The notes: generated by a model from the sequence alone, not told the origin. Positions 24,673 through 33,560 are shown, counted from the first letter of the stretch. The stretch: 36,590 nucleotides of DNA from Allobosea vaviloviae (GCF_001298265.1 NZ_LGSZ01000085.1:1-36590); one strand, 5' to 3'. Translations and numbers: made by a program.

Positions 24673-25638
24673 ATGACGATCAAGACGATTGGACTGGACC
24701 TGGCGAAGAGCGTTTTTCAGGCGCACGGCGTCGACGCGGACGGAGCGACGATGCTGGTGAAGAAGCTGCATCGCAAGCAGATGCTGCCGTTCTTCTCGAA
24801 GCTTTCGCCTTGCCTGATCGGCGTGGAAGCGTGCGGAACAGCGCACCATTGGGCGCGAACGCTCTCGGCGATGGGGCATGAGGTTCGCTTGATCCCGCCA
24901 TCCTACGTCAAGGCATTCGTCAAGCGCGGGAAGAGCGACGCGATCGACGCAGAGGCGATCTGCGAAGCGGTCCAGCGGCGAACCATGCAGTTCGTGCCGG
25001 TGAAGACGGTCGTTCAGCAAGGCATCCTCATGACGCATCGGGCCAGATCCCTGCTCGTTCGTCAGCGCACGCAGGCCGCCAACGCCTTGCGATCGCATCT
25101 GGCCGAACTGGGGCTCGTCGCCAATCCCGGCGTCGCCAATCTGGCAAGGCTCGCCGAGCAGGCGCTCGCTGGTCAGAATGTGCTTCCCTCCTTCGCCCGT
25201 GCGGCGCTGGAGATCATGCTTCGCCAGATCGTGGCGCTCGGCCAGGAGATCGCGGAGCTCGACCGCCAGATCGCCGCCTGGCATGCCGAAAGCGAGGCAA
25301 GCAGGAGGCTCGCCGCCATCCCAGGCCTTGGCGTGATCACGGCGACCGCGGTTGCGGCCACAGTCACTGATCCCGATCAGTTCCGATCCGGCAGGCAGTT
25401 CGCGGCCTGGCTCGGCTTAACGCCACAGCAAAAATCGACTGGCGGCAAGACCAGGCTGGGCGGAATCTCCAAGCAGGGAGACCGCTACCTGCGCCGATTG
25501 CTCGTCGTCGGCGCCACGGCCGTCATCCGGCATACGAAGGACAAGCCGACGCCGATGGCCGCGTGGATCAGGAAACTGCTTGAGAAAAAGCCCTTTAACA
25601 GCCCGTTGACGAAGTCGCAGTCGCCTGATTCCGTCTGA
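24673..25638 (+). pseudogene. IS110 family (IS1111-type) transposase, C-terminally truncated
   Basis: 321 codons from ATG 24673 (AGGAG just upstream). The RuvC-like DEDD domain starts TIGLDLAKSVFQAHGVD and contains KSDAIDAEAICEA; the C-terminal Transposase_20 domain shows IPGLGVITATAVA and GGISKQGDRYLR with the conserved serine. Homology ends in IRKLLEKKP; from 25599 onward the codons come from the left end of the IS1182-type element, so about 25 C-terminal residues and the whole right flank are lost. About 108 bp of non-coding sequence upstream (24565-24672) probably includes its left end. IS1111-type elements carry their guide (bridge) RNA in the flank, which is here cut away on the right. 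Confidence 0.83.
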
Positions 25639-27048
25639 ACATCGCGATTCGGACGGGGGGCGTGTGAGATGGCGATGCGGCGGGAGACCGGGTCTCAGTG
25701 TGATCTGGTCGTGACCTGGGCTGAGATGCCGCGGTCGCCGGGGCATGCCTTTTACGACAGGCTGCAGAACTTGCTGATCGAAGCTGGGTTCGACGCCTTC
25801 GTCGAGGAGGTCTGCAAGCCGTATTACGCGCCGCGCATGGGCGCGCCCTCGCTGCCGCCGGGCCGATATTTCCGCATGCACATGGTCGGGTATTTCGAAG
25901 GCATCGACAGCGAACGCGGCATTGTGTGGCGTTGCTCGGATTCCTTTTCGCTGCGAGATTTCCTGCGTCTGGCGAACCGGGACAAGGTTCCCGATCACTC
26001 GTGGTTGTCGAAGACGCGCTCGCGCCTGCCGCATGAGGCGCATGAGAAAGTGTTCGGCTGGGTGTTGAATCTCGTCGCCGAGCGCGGTCTGGTGAAGGGC
26101 GAGCGTATCGGCGTCGACGGTTCGACCATGGAAGCCAACGCCGCGCTGCGAACGATCGTGCGCCGCGACAGCGGCGAGACCTATCGCGCGATGCTGACGC
26201 GCATGGCGCAGGAGAGCGGCATCGAAACGCCGACGATCGACGATCTCATCCGGCTCGACCGCAAGCGGAAGGGCAAGAAGCTCTCGAACGAAGACTGGAC
26301 GAGCACGACCGATCCGGACGCCAGGATCGCGCGGATGAAGGACGGGACGACGCATCTGGCTTACAAGCCCAAGCACGCCGTCGATCTCGACACCGGCATC
26401 ATCGTGGCGGCCCCGATTCATCCGGCCGACGAGGGCGATACGACGACGCTCGATCCCACGCTGGAGGCGGCGGCGCGCAATCTCGCCGATGTCGGCCTTG
26501 CGCCGACGCCCGAGGCCCCCTGCGAATTGGTGGCTGACAAAGGTTATCATTCACGCGAGGGGCTGAAGGACCTTGACGGCGGCGTCTGGAAGACGCGGAT
26601 CGCCGAGCCGAAACCCTCGAAGGGGTATTTGCGGTGGCATGGCGATGAAGCGGCGCGGGAGGCCGTTTACGCCAACCGCGCGAGGTTGAAATCCGGTATC
26701 GGGCGGGACGCGATGCGCCGACGCGGAGAAATGGTCGAGCGCAGCTTCGCCCATGTGCTCGATCGCGGCGGCATGCGCCGCGCGTGGTTGCGCGGGCGCA
26801 GGAACGTTCATAAGCGCTACCTGATCCATGTCGCGGGGTTCAATCTCGGCATTCTGATGCGCGCGCTGTTGGGGTACGGGACGCCAAGAGAGGTTGCGAG
26901 CGCCAAAGACGCGTTTTTGTTCGTCATTCAGACCGATGTCGCGCTGGCCATCGTCATCATCGCCGAAATCAACGGCGCACCGGCGTTCCTCGCCATCGCG
27001 GCCCCGGCAGAGGCCGCTTGATCGAACTGCGACTTCGTCACCGCGCTG
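25599..27048 (+). mobile_element. IS1182 family element, apparently complete
   Basis: 1450 bp bounded by 23-bp inverted repeats: 25599-25621 and 27026-27048, sharing TGACGAAGTCGCAGT and the outer CAGC with two mismatches between them. It contains one transposase gene. The left flank is IS110 and the right flank is IS5, with no common target duplication, so the present junctions did not come from one simple insertion into a single site. Confidence 0.85.
25669..27021 (+). CDS. IS1182 family transposase
   Basis: 450 aa DDE transposase with an N-terminal DUF772-type domain (GRYFRMHMVGYFEGIDSERG, SLRDFLRL) and a DDE_Tnp_1 core: first Asp at about 150 (RIGVDGSTMEANAA), second in LVADKGYHS, and Glu in GEMVERSFAHVL followed by DRGGMRRAWLRG. 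The frame is intact and full length, and inverted repeats lie close on both sides. This and the IS21 element are the only intact elements in the window. Confidence 0.92.
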   Translation: MAMRRETGSQCDLVVTWAEMPRSPGHAFYDRLQNLLIEAGFDAFVEEVCKPYYAPRMGAPSLPPGRYFRMHMVGYFEGIDSERGIVWRCSDSFSLRDFLRLANRDKVPDHSWLSKTRSRLPHEAHEKVFGWVLNLVAERGLVKGERIGVDGSTMEANAALRTIVRRDSGETYRAMLTRMAQESGIETPTIDDLIRLDRKRKGKKLSNEDWTSTTDPDARIARMKDGTTHLAYKPKHAVDLDTGIIVAAPIHPADEGDTTTLDPTLEAAARNLADVGLAPTPEAPCELVADKGYHSREGLKDLDGGVWKTRIAEPKPSKGYLRWHGDEAAREAVYANRARLKSGIGRDAMRRRGEMVERSFAHVLDRGGMRRAWLRGRRNVHKRYLIHVAGFNLGILMRALLGYGTPREVASAKDAFLFVIQTDVALAIVIIAEINGAPAFLAIAAPAEAA

Positions 27049-27178
27049 CTACAGATCATCAAGCGCTCCGATCACGCCAAGGGCTTCGAAATTTTGCCGC
27101 GGCGATGGGTCGTTGAACGCACCTTCGCTTGGCTCGGTCGCTGCCGCAGGCTCGCAAAGGACTACGAAAAAACCATTG
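27049..27178 (+). repeat. 130-bp direct repeat, copy 2 (IS5 3' region)
   Basis: 129 of 130 bases identical to 23908-24037. Its first base is the base next to the IS1182 right inverted repeat. Confidence 0.93.
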
Positions 27179-27258
27179 CCAGCGCGGAGGCGTGGATCTT
27201 CGTCGCAAATCTCCGCATCCTTACAAGGCACGTCGCAAGGTACTGCTATCCCTCATAG
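27049..27258 (+). pseudogene. IS5 family transposase, C-terminal fragment
   Basis: 70 codons beginning LQIIKRSDHAKGFEILPRRW at the exact outer edge of the IS1182 right repeat and ending EKTIASAEAWIFVANLRILT then RHVARYCYPS and TAG. This is a normal IS427-group C-terminus, which the copy at 23564-24037 lacks. The IS right end follows: TTTTGAGTCGGGCACTC up to about 27277, where it meets the stop codon of the formylglycine-generating enzyme gene. Confidence 0.85.
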
Positions 27259-27275
27259 AATTTTGAGTCGGGCAC

Positions 27276-28229
27276 TCAGATATCTTGCACCTCGCCGGGT
27301 CGGACATCATAGGCAATGCGGAAGCCGGTATTGCTGGAGGCGCTGTCGGGCGACAGGCCAATGCGGGCGGCGATCCTATATCGATAGCAATAGCTCTTAT
27401 GGCAGAGGAACGAGCCACCCTTGAGCACCTTGTCGGCGTTCTTCTTCGCCTCTTCGTTTCGCATCTTCGCCTGTCTCGACAGCGAGTGGACGCGGAACGG
27501 ATCGCTCGTCCATTCCCAGACATTGCCGGCAAGATTGTAGAAACCGTCCTCGGTCGGCATGAAACTGCGTGCCGGCGCGGTGCCGAAGAACCCATCGGTC
27601 AGCGTGTTCTGATGCGGAAAACGGCCCTGCCAGATATTGCAGAAGACCTTTTCGTCGGTCGGTTCCTCATCACCCCAAGGATAACGGCGGCGGCGGCCGC
27701 CACCGCGTGCCGCGTGTTCCCATTCCGCTTCGGTCGGCAGGCGACCGCCGACCCAGGCCGCGAAGGCCACGGCGTCGTTCAACGAAACCTGCGTCACGGG
27801 ATGATCCATACGACTGTCGATCGAACTGCCCGGGCCTTCCGGCATGTTCCAGATCGCGCCGTCGACCCGTGCCCACCAAGGGGTATGGGCGAGATTATCG
27901 GCAATCACCTTGCTGCCGTGCAGCAGGCCAGCAAACACCGCAGCGCAACCGAACTTCTCTGCCTCGGTGACATAGCCCGTAGCCATGACGAACTCGGCGA
28001 AGCGCGCAACAGTCACGGTTTCCGTCTCCAGGAAGAAGTCGTTGACGGTGACCTTTCGCTCCGGCCCTTCGCCATCGACGAACAGGATCGCTTCGTGGGT
28101 TCCGACGAAGGTCTCACCGCCCTTGACTGCAATTACCTCGCCGGCCCTGCCGCGCGCCGCAATCTTCGCGGTTTCGCCAGATCCTTCGTTTCCATTGTTT
28201 CGGCTGAGTGCCGAACAGCATTCACTCAT
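27276..28229 (-). CDS. Formylglycine-generating enzyme (sulfatase-modifying factor, SUMF1/FGE)
   Basis: 317 aa. FGE oxidises the cysteine of CxPxR motifs in sulfatases to formylglycine using copper and oxygen. The catalytic copper-binding pair is Cys276 and Cys281 in GGSFLCHKSYCYRYR, matching the spacing and context of human FGE Cys336/Cys341 (GGSYMCHRSYCYRYR), followed by SSNTGFR. Upstream are the fold markers HPVTQVSLNDAVAFAAW, GRLPTEAEWEHAARGG and NVWEWTSD. These set it apart from FGE-fold relatives such as EgtB that lack the Cys pair. There is no signal peptide, so it would act in the cytoplasm, like both sulfatases of the island. The stop codon TGA (27276-27278) straddles the IS5 end: its GA appears to come from the IS. 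It heads away from the ABC importer genes, 47 bp downstream of the DUF4432 gene on the same strand. Confidence 0.94.
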   Translation of the reverse strand: MSECCSALSRNNGNEGSGETAKIAARGRAGEVIAVKGGETFVGTHEAILFVDGEGPERKVTVNDFFLETETVTVARFAEFVMATGYVTEAEKFGCAAVFAGLLHGSKVIADNLAHTPWWARVDGAIWNMPEGPGSSIDSRMDHPVTQVSLNDAVAFAAWVGGRLPTEAEWEHAARGGGRRRRYPWGDEEPTDEKVFCNIWQGRFPHQNTLTDGFFGTAPARSFMPTEDGFYNLAGNVWEWTSDPFRVHSLSRQAKMRNEEAKKNADKVLKGGSFLCHKSYCYRYRIAARIGLSPDSASSNTGFRIAYDVRPGEVQDI

Positions 28230-28276
28230 GTTCTCTTGTCGAACCTTCTCATCGCGACGAACGGCACTTCAGAACA

Positions 28277-29227
28277 CTACCTGCCGCTGTCGAAAACCAT
28301 TTCGAGATGGAACATGTGCGAGCCGCTGCGTGGCGTTGGCGCCAGTGCTCCCGTTGCACGCAACTCCTTTCGCGTCAGGCGATCGTGGGTCGCAGGTTCG
28401 ATGCAGAACACGTTTATCCCTTCATGGGCATTGCGTAAGGTCTGAAGGAAAGGCAATTTCCGACCATCGTATTTCAACCGGAAACGAGCGCCGCCATCGG
28501 CTGCCGCCGCAAGCTCGACCTTGGACACCGCCGCGCCGGACGGGCGGGTCTTGATCTTGTTCTCCGCCAGGCAATCTCCGGAAATATCCTCGCCGTTGAG
28601 GCTCACGGTACTCATGGGCGTCACGACCGGGAAGCCGAGGTTGATGTGATACATCGCCATGAGTGGAAGGTCGCCCGACAGCACCGTGACGCGGTCGGAA
28701 ACCACCAGCGAGCGGCCGCCCAGCGGCACGTAGATATGCCGCTGCAGCCGGATCGCACCATGGTTCAGATCGAACTGGGTCACTTCCGCCTTGACCCGGA
28801 AGAGGCACTCGTCACCATCCCAGACCGTGTCGGTGGCGATGATCTTGGAAGGCATGTGCATCATATTGCCGTGAAGGGGAAAGCTGCGCTCCTCGTCAAT
28901 CTCCGGCTGACGGACGTGGTCGAAGCCGCAGGTCGCCATCAGGCCGGAAAGCGCATTGTTCTCGCCGATGGCGTAGGGTGCCGGCGTCCCCATCGGGCTG
29001 ATCCAGCCGAAGGGGATGTTGTCGCACCAAACTTGGCCTATATCACAGCAGCGGTCCGGCAGGAGATCGATGCGCAGCCCGCCGCCGCTGTCGATTTGGA
29101 TGAGCCGCGTGCCGCGGCCAGAGCCGTCATCGACCGTCAACTTCTTGAAGCCCGCCACATGCATGAGATCAGGGAACACCCGACCGAGTTCTTGCTTCGT
29201 GAAGGACTGGCCGAATAGCATCACCAT
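28277..29227 (-). CDS. DUF4432 family protein, aldose 1-epimerase-like
   Basis: 316 aa. Resembles the DUF4432 group of the galactose-mutarotase-like beta-sandwich superfamily: LRIDLLPDRCCDIGQVW, a substrate-side GWISPMG, GLMATCGFDHVRQ, FPLHGNMMHMPSKI and YHINLGFPVVTP follow the usual order. Such proteins bind sugars and may interconvert anomers; activity of this group is poorly known. An alternative start is the second ATG at 29221, two codons later. It lies 30 bp downstream of the importer ATPase gene and so belongs to the importer/sulfatase operon, supporting a sugar-like substrate. Confidence 0.8.
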   Translation of the reverse strand: MVMLFGQSFTKQELGRVFPDLMHVAGFKKLTVDDGSGRGTRLIQIDSGGGLRIDLLPDRCCDIGQVWCDNIPFGWISPMGTPAPYAIGENNALSGLMATCGFDHVRQPEIDEERSFPLHGNMMHMPSKIIATDTVWDGDECLFRVKAEVTQFDLNHGAIRLQRHIYVPLGGRSLVVSDRVTVLSGDLPLMAMYHINLGFPVVTPMSTVSLNGEDISGDCLAENKIKTRPSGAAVSKVELAAAADGGARFRLKYDGRKLPFLQTLRNAHEGINVFCIEPATHDRLTRKELRATGALAPTPRSGSHMFHLEMVFDSGR

Positions 29228-29257
29228 TTCAACACCCGCGCATAACTGGCCGGATCG

Positions 29258-30367
29258 TCATTCGGCCAAGAGGTTGTCGCCGCTTGCGGCATCGAACACG
29301 TGCCAGCGGTCGGAAATCGGCCTGACGCTCAGGACATCATTCGCCGCGGGCACCGCCGCTACGCCTTCGGGCACACGCACGCCGATCGGCCCAAACGAGG
29401 ACTGGCCAAAGATGAAGATCTCGTGCCCTAGCCATTCCGTGACATTAACGTCAACTTTCAAGGCGCCTTTCGATCCAGCCGGAACGATCTCAAAATGCTC
29501 CGGCCGAACTCCGACCTTCACCTGTAGACCGGGCAGCGACGCAGCGGTGAGCTTCGACTGACGCTCCGGTGAGACCGGCAGGTGCATGCCGCTGGCGCCA
29601 CCGAGTTGGAAACCACCGTTGACCGTTTCGACTTGGCCGAGCAAGAGGTTCATCTCCGGCGTGCCGATGAAGGTCGCGACAAAACTGTTATTCGGCCTCA
29701 GATAGAGATCCTGGGGCGAGCCGATCTGTTGCAGCTTGCCATCCTTCAGGAGCGCGATGCGGTCCGCCATCGTCATCGCCTCCACCTGGTCGTGGGTGAC
29801 GAATATCGAGGTCGCATTCAGCCTTTCGTGCAGGCGGCGGATCTCGATGCGGGTTTGGGCGCGCAGCTTGGCATCGAGGTTGGAGAGCGGCTCGTCGAAA
29901 AGGAAGAGCTTCGGATTGCGCACGACGCAGCGTCCCATGGCGACGCGTTGGCGCTGGCCGCCGGACAACTGTCCCGGCTTGCGGTTTTCCAGTCCCCCGA
30001 GATCGAGCATGGTGACTGCGTCCTTGACGCGTCGGTCGATTTCCGTCGGATCCTCGCCTCGCATCCTGAGTGCAAAGGACATGTTGTCCTTGACGGTCAT
30101 GTGCGGATAGAGCGCATAGGACTGGAACACCATGGCAAGATCGCGCGCCGATGGATCGAGGTGAGTGATGTCTTCGCCATCGACGCGGATCTTGCCGGAG
30201 GTGGTTTCCTCAAGCCCGGCGATCATCTTGAGCAGGGTCGATTTCCCGCTGCCAGAAGGGCCGACCAGAACCAGAAATTCGCCGGAATTGATCTCGAAAT
30301 CGATGCCGGGGATGACCTCTACCGTCCCGTAGGATTTGCCGACTTTCTGAAGCTGCAAGTGTGCCAT
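29258..30367 (-). CDS. Carbohydrate ABC transporter ATP-binding protein (UgpC/MalK type)
   Basis: 369 aa. Walker A GPSGSGKST (36-44), Q-loop Gln82 (MVFQSYALYPHMTV), signature LSGGQ (134-138), Walker B LFLFDEP (154-160) followed by LSNLDAKLR, and H-loop His192 (VTHDQVEAMT). The C-terminal 130 residues form the TOBE/OB regulatory domain (VGVRPEHFEIVPAG) typical of CUT1 sugar importers. It energises the two permeases encoded just upstream; 8 bp separate it from the second permease gene. Confidence 0.95.
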   Translation of the reverse strand: MAHLQLQKVGKSYGTVEVIPGIDFEINSGEFLVLVGPSGSGKSTLLKMIAGLEETTSGKIRVDGEDITHLDPSARDLAMVFQSYALYPHMTVKDNMSFALRMRGEDPTEIDRRVKDAVTMLDLGGLENRKPGQLSGGQRQRVAMGRCVVRNPKLFLFDEPLSNLDAKLRAQTRIEIRRLHERLNATSIFVTHDQVEAMTMADRIALLKDGKLQQIGSPQDLYLRPNNSFVATFIGTPEMNLLLGQVETVNGGFQLGGASGMHLPVSPERQSKLTAASLPGLQVKVGVRPEHFEIVPAGSKGALKVDVNVTEWLGHEIFIFGQSSFGPIGVRVPEGVAAVPAANDVLSVRPISDRWHVFDAASGDNLLAE

Positions 30368-30375
30368 CGGGTTTC

Positions 30376-31206
30376 CTATTTAACGGCGCCGGCCAAGAGG
30401 CCACGCACGACGAAACGCTGCCCAAACATGATGAATGCCAATGCCGGGATCATTGAGAGCATGGATGCAGCCGCCATCTGTCCGTAGAGGATCTGGTGTT
30501 CCTGGGCGAAGGTCGCGATTGCGACCGGGGCGGTCATCGTTTCCTTGTTGGAAAGGTTGAGCGCGATGGCGAAATCACTCCAGGCCGAGATGAAGGCAAG
30601 AGCGCCCGCCGCGGCCATGCCGCCGAGCGACAAGGGGAGAATGAGATGGCGGAACACTTGCGCATAGGTGCAGCCGTCGAGCCTGGCAGCTTGGACGAGT
30701 TCATTCGGAATGTTCATGACGAAGCCTATCATCAAAAACAACGCCATTGGCAGCCCATGAACCACCTGGGCCAGGATCAAGGCTGTATAGGTGCCGTGGA
30801 GGCCCGCCTGCGTGAACATTACGTACCAGGAGCCAACAAAGGTGAGCGTCGGCAGCATGTGGAAGACCAGGGCCCAGCCGAGCAGGATGAATGTCACCCA
30901 GCGCGGTGGCTGGAGGCGCGCGACCGTGAAAGCGGCAACCGTTGCGATGACCAGCACCAGCAGCGTCGAGATGACGGACACGACGGCGCTGTTCCATAGG
31001 TTCCACAGAAACTGAGACTGCCGGGAATTGATAATCTGCTGGTAATTGATGAGCGTGAAGGGCGCGATGGTGGTGCCCATCAGGATATCGATCTGCCGTT
31101 TGAACGAGTTCGACAGGATCCAGACCATTGGGCCGAGGATGATCAGGGCATAGCCCCAGGCGATCAGGTTACCGCCAATGCCGCCGAGGCTTCTCATGGC
31201 GCTCAT
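30376..31206 (-). CDS. Carbohydrate ABC transporter permease (MalG/UgpE type)
   Basis: 276 aa with six hydrophobic segments. The cytoplasmic EAA-type loop for ATPase contact is LVQAARLDGCTYAQVFRHLI (170-189) followed by LP. GPMVWILSNSFK near the N-terminus and QRFVVRGLLAGAVK at the C-terminus are characteristic of CUT1 inner-membrane subunits. The start overlaps the stop of the other permease gene by 4 bp. Pairs with the MalF-type permease to form the channel. Confidence 0.93.
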   Translation of the reverse strand: MSAMRSLGGIGGNLIAWGYALIILGPMVWILSNSFKRQIDILMGTTIAPFTLINYQQIINSRQSQFLWNLWNSAVVSVISTLLVLVIATVAAFTVARLQPPRWVTFILLGWALVFHMLPTLTFVGSWYVMFTQAGLHGTYTALILAQVVHGLPMALFLMIGFVMNIPNELVQAARLDGCTYAQVFRHLILPLSLGGMAAAGALAFISAWSDFAIALNLSNKETMTAPVAIATFAQEHQILYGQMAAASMLSMIPALAFIMFGQRFVVRGLLAGAVK

Positions 31207-32126
31207 GCGGATACCCTCTGCTTGCGTCGCCGGCTGACAACAGTATTTGCGAGCACGATCAGCACCGCGACGCCCAGGATCGTCACCAGTGACATGGCCG
31301 ATCCCATGCCTACGCGGTCCTGCGCGAAGAAGACTCGGTTGATGGAGAAGCTGATGACTTCGGTCGCCGTGCCGGGACCCCCACCCGTTAGCAGGAAGAT
31401 CTCGTCGAAAACCTTGAAGGAGAGGATCATACGGAATGCCAGCGTTATAAGTATGGTCGGCATCATCAGCGGGATCGTCACATAGCGCAGTTCCTGCCAG
31501 CTGTTCTTGACGTCCAGCTTCGCTGCCTCGAACACCTCCTGGTCAAGGGATTCCAAGCCAGCCAGCGTCAGCAGGAAGACGAATGGCGTCCAGTGCCAGA
31601 CATCGACAATGATGACGGACATGAGTGCAGATCGGGGATCGCCAAGCCAATCCACCATCGGCAGGCCGAAGAACGCGAGTAACGAATTAACGATGCCGAA
31701 GTCGCGTCCAAGGAGAAGGCGCCACATGGCGCCGATGACGACCGGCGGAATGACGATCGGTAGCAGAAAGACGGCGGTCAGAACACTTCTGCCGATTTTC
31801 GAGGCGCGGCGCACTGCAAGCGCCATCGTGAAACCGAAGATCATCTGAAGGGTTACTGCGCAGACCGCAAATACGATCGTGTTCCTCACGCCCGCCCAAT
31901 AGACGCTTTCGCCTGTGAACAATTCGTGGAAGTTCCGCAACCCTACGAACTCTACGACTGCCGAGCCCGACAGCCACTTGACGTCCGCCAGGCTGAGATA
32001 AGCAAGATTGAAGACCGGCCAAATCGACAAAACGGCCAGGACGATGATGGCCGGCGCAAGAGAACCGATTCTCCACCAGAGGTTAGCGCGCTCGATTCTC
32101 GCCGCGTCCAATGAACGTGTCGCCAT
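31203..32126 (-). CDS. Carbohydrate ABC transporter permease (MalF/UgpA type)
   Basis: 307 aa with six hydrophobic segments. The EAA loop is EAAKLDVKNSWQELRYVTIP (200-219), with LTGGGPGTATEVISF later, both diagnostic of MalF/UgpA permeases. ATG 32126 gives the N-terminus MATRSLDAARIERAN; a longer frame from 32177 would be translated through the stem-loop at 32147-32169 and is rejected. Its stop overlaps the next permease start (ATGA). Confidence 0.92.
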   Translation of the reverse strand: MATRSLDAARIERANLWWRIGSLAPAIIVLAVLSIWPVFNLAYLSLADVKWLSGSAVVEFVGLRNFHELFTGESVYWAGVRNTIVFAVCAVTLQMIFGFTMALAVRRASKIGRSVLTAVFLLPIVIPPVVIGAMWRLLLGRDFGIVNSLLAFFGLPMVDWLGDPRSALMSVIIVDVWHWTPFVFLLTLAGLESLDQEVFEAAKLDVKNSWQELRYVTIPLMMPTILITLAFRMILSFKVFDEIFLLTGGGPGTATEVISFSINRVFFAQDRVGMGSAMSLVTILGVAVLIVLANTVVSRRRKQRVSA

Positions 32127-32146
32127 TGTGAGAAAACTACTCCATA

Positions 32147-32169
32147 GATAAGTGTCCAGGACATTTATC
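32147..32169 (-). promoter_or_regulatory. Near-perfect 23-bp inverted repeat between binding protein and permease genes
   Basis: Arms GATAAGTGTCC and GGACATTTATC around a single A; they pair along 11 positions with one G-T wobble. It is located between the binding-protein stop (32187) and the permease start (32126). The simplest role is a stem-loop that protects the binding-protein mRNA or attenuates permease expression; a regulator-binding operator is also possible given the near symmetry at DNA level. Confidence 0.6.
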
Positions 32170-32186
32170 CCGGGCACAGATGTGGT

Positions 32187-33530
32187 TCACAGCATCTTGG
32201 GAGGAGTGAGCTTGTAGCCGGCCGCGGTCAAAATCTGATTCATTTCAGTTGCTGCTCCATTCAAGGCATCCTTGGGAGGAATCTCGCCGATCAGAGCCCG
32301 ATTGAGATAAAGCGAAATGACCTCCTTCAGGCGTACACCCTCCTTGAGGGGTGTATTCATCTTGGCGACGTCCGCATTTTCCGAAAACGCCTTGATGAAG
32401 CGGTAGGCAGGATCGCCCGCCAGCTTGGTGTCGCCGAGATCCTTGCGGATCGGGATTCCGCCCGCTTCGGTATAGCCGACCTGGGTATCCTTCTCGAGGA
32501 ACCACTTAAGGAAGTTCAGCGCCGCTTTCTGGTTGGCTTCCGGCACATTCTTTGGGATGCCCGCCATCCAGTGGCCAGCTACCGAAGCACGCTGACCGTC
32601 CGGTCCGGCCGGCAGCAATGCAGTTTCGATTGTCTGAGTGACGATCGACTTGTTCGGGTCCTGAAGGTCAGCGACGGCGGCTATGACCGCGATGCCCTGA
32701 GCCGCCTTGCCGGTGGAGAGAAGCTGAATCAGTTCGGCCTGGTCCATAGCGCCGGCATTTCCTGCTCCGACTTCCTTGTTCAGCTTGATGAACGTTTCCA
32801 GAGCCCGAAGCCCGTGGGGGCTGTTGAGCGTGACCGAATAATCCCCATTTTCCGGCTTGGCGAAGAAGCTTCCGCCGTGGCTGAAAAGGAACGGTGAAAA
32901 ATCGAACAGGATCGACTCGCGAGTTCCGCGGGAGATAAAACCGTATACCTTGGGCGGATTGTGCAGCGCCTTGGCGTTCGCCAAGAGCTCATCCCAAGTC
33001 TGCGGCACTTTCAGCCCTGCCTGCTTGTAGAGGTCGCTTCGATAGTAGAGAACCAGGACATTGCCGTTTGTTGGAACCCCGTAGAGCTCACCCTGGGGAT
33101 CGAAACTGTTCGTCTTCGCGTTCCAATTGGCCGAGTTGCCAAAATCCAGTACGCCTTCCGGCAACGCAAAACTGGAATCGATTTCCTTTAGCGGCCTCAG
33201 GAAACCGCCAGCATACATCTCGGCGAGCCCCTGCGAATTGATATTGATGATGTCGTAGGATCCCTGCTGGGCCCGCACTGAGTTTCGCATCTTGTCAACC
33301 ATGCCTCCAAAGGGCGTCACATTGAGCTGAAACTTGGTGCCGGTTACCTTCTGGTACTGATCGACCAGCGATACGAACGAGTTGAGCCAAGGCGACTGGC
33401 TAATCAAAATCCTGATCGGTGGTGCATCTTGTGCAAAAGCTGGCGCCGCAAGGTATGCTGACAGCGACAGCCCAGCCAGCAATTGGCCTAGCGTCCTCCT
33501 AGTATATTTACCATTTCTTCCGCCGGACAT
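32187..33530 (-). CDS. Carbohydrate ABC transporter substrate-binding protein
   Basis: 447 aa extracellular solute-binding protein family 1. The N-terminus has a twin-arginine-like signal (TRRTLGQLLAGLSLSAYLAA, Arg11-Arg12) with a probable cleavage after AFA at 31-33. Mature sequence features include WLNSFVSLVDQYQKVTG, GELYGVPTNGNVLVLYYRSD and LYKQAGLKVPQTWDELL, typical of CUT1 sugar-binding proteins. Start 33530 is chosen because GGGAGGAG lies at ideal spacing before it; an upstream start at 33554 has no such site. It is the second gene after the sulfatase at 33561, 30 bp away. The ligand is likely a sulfated or modified sugar by context only. Confidence 0.93.
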   Translation of the reverse strand: MSGGRNGKYTRRTLGQLLAGLSLSAYLAAPAFAQDAPPIRILISQSPWLNSFVSLVDQYQKVTGTKFQLNVTPFGGMVDKMRNSVRAQQGSYDIININSQGLAEMYAGGFLRPLKEIDSSFALPEGVLDFGNSANWNAKTNSFDPQGELYGVPTNGNVLVLYYRSDLYKQAGLKVPQTWDELLANAKALHNPPKVYGFISRGTRESILFDFSPFLFSHGGSFFAKPENGDYSVTLNSPHGLRALETFIKLNKEVGAGNAGAMDQAELIQLLSTGKAAQGIAVIAAVADLQDPNKSIVTQTIETALLPAGPDGQRASVAGHWMAGIPKNVPEANQKAALNFLKWFLEKDTQVGYTEAGGIPIRKDLGDTKLAGDPAYRFIKAFSENADVAKMNTPLKEGVRLKEVISLYLNRALIGEIPPKDALNGAATEMNQILTAAGYKLTPPKML

Positions 33531-33560
33531 CCCGGTTCTCCTCCCTGATTGCACTCTTAG

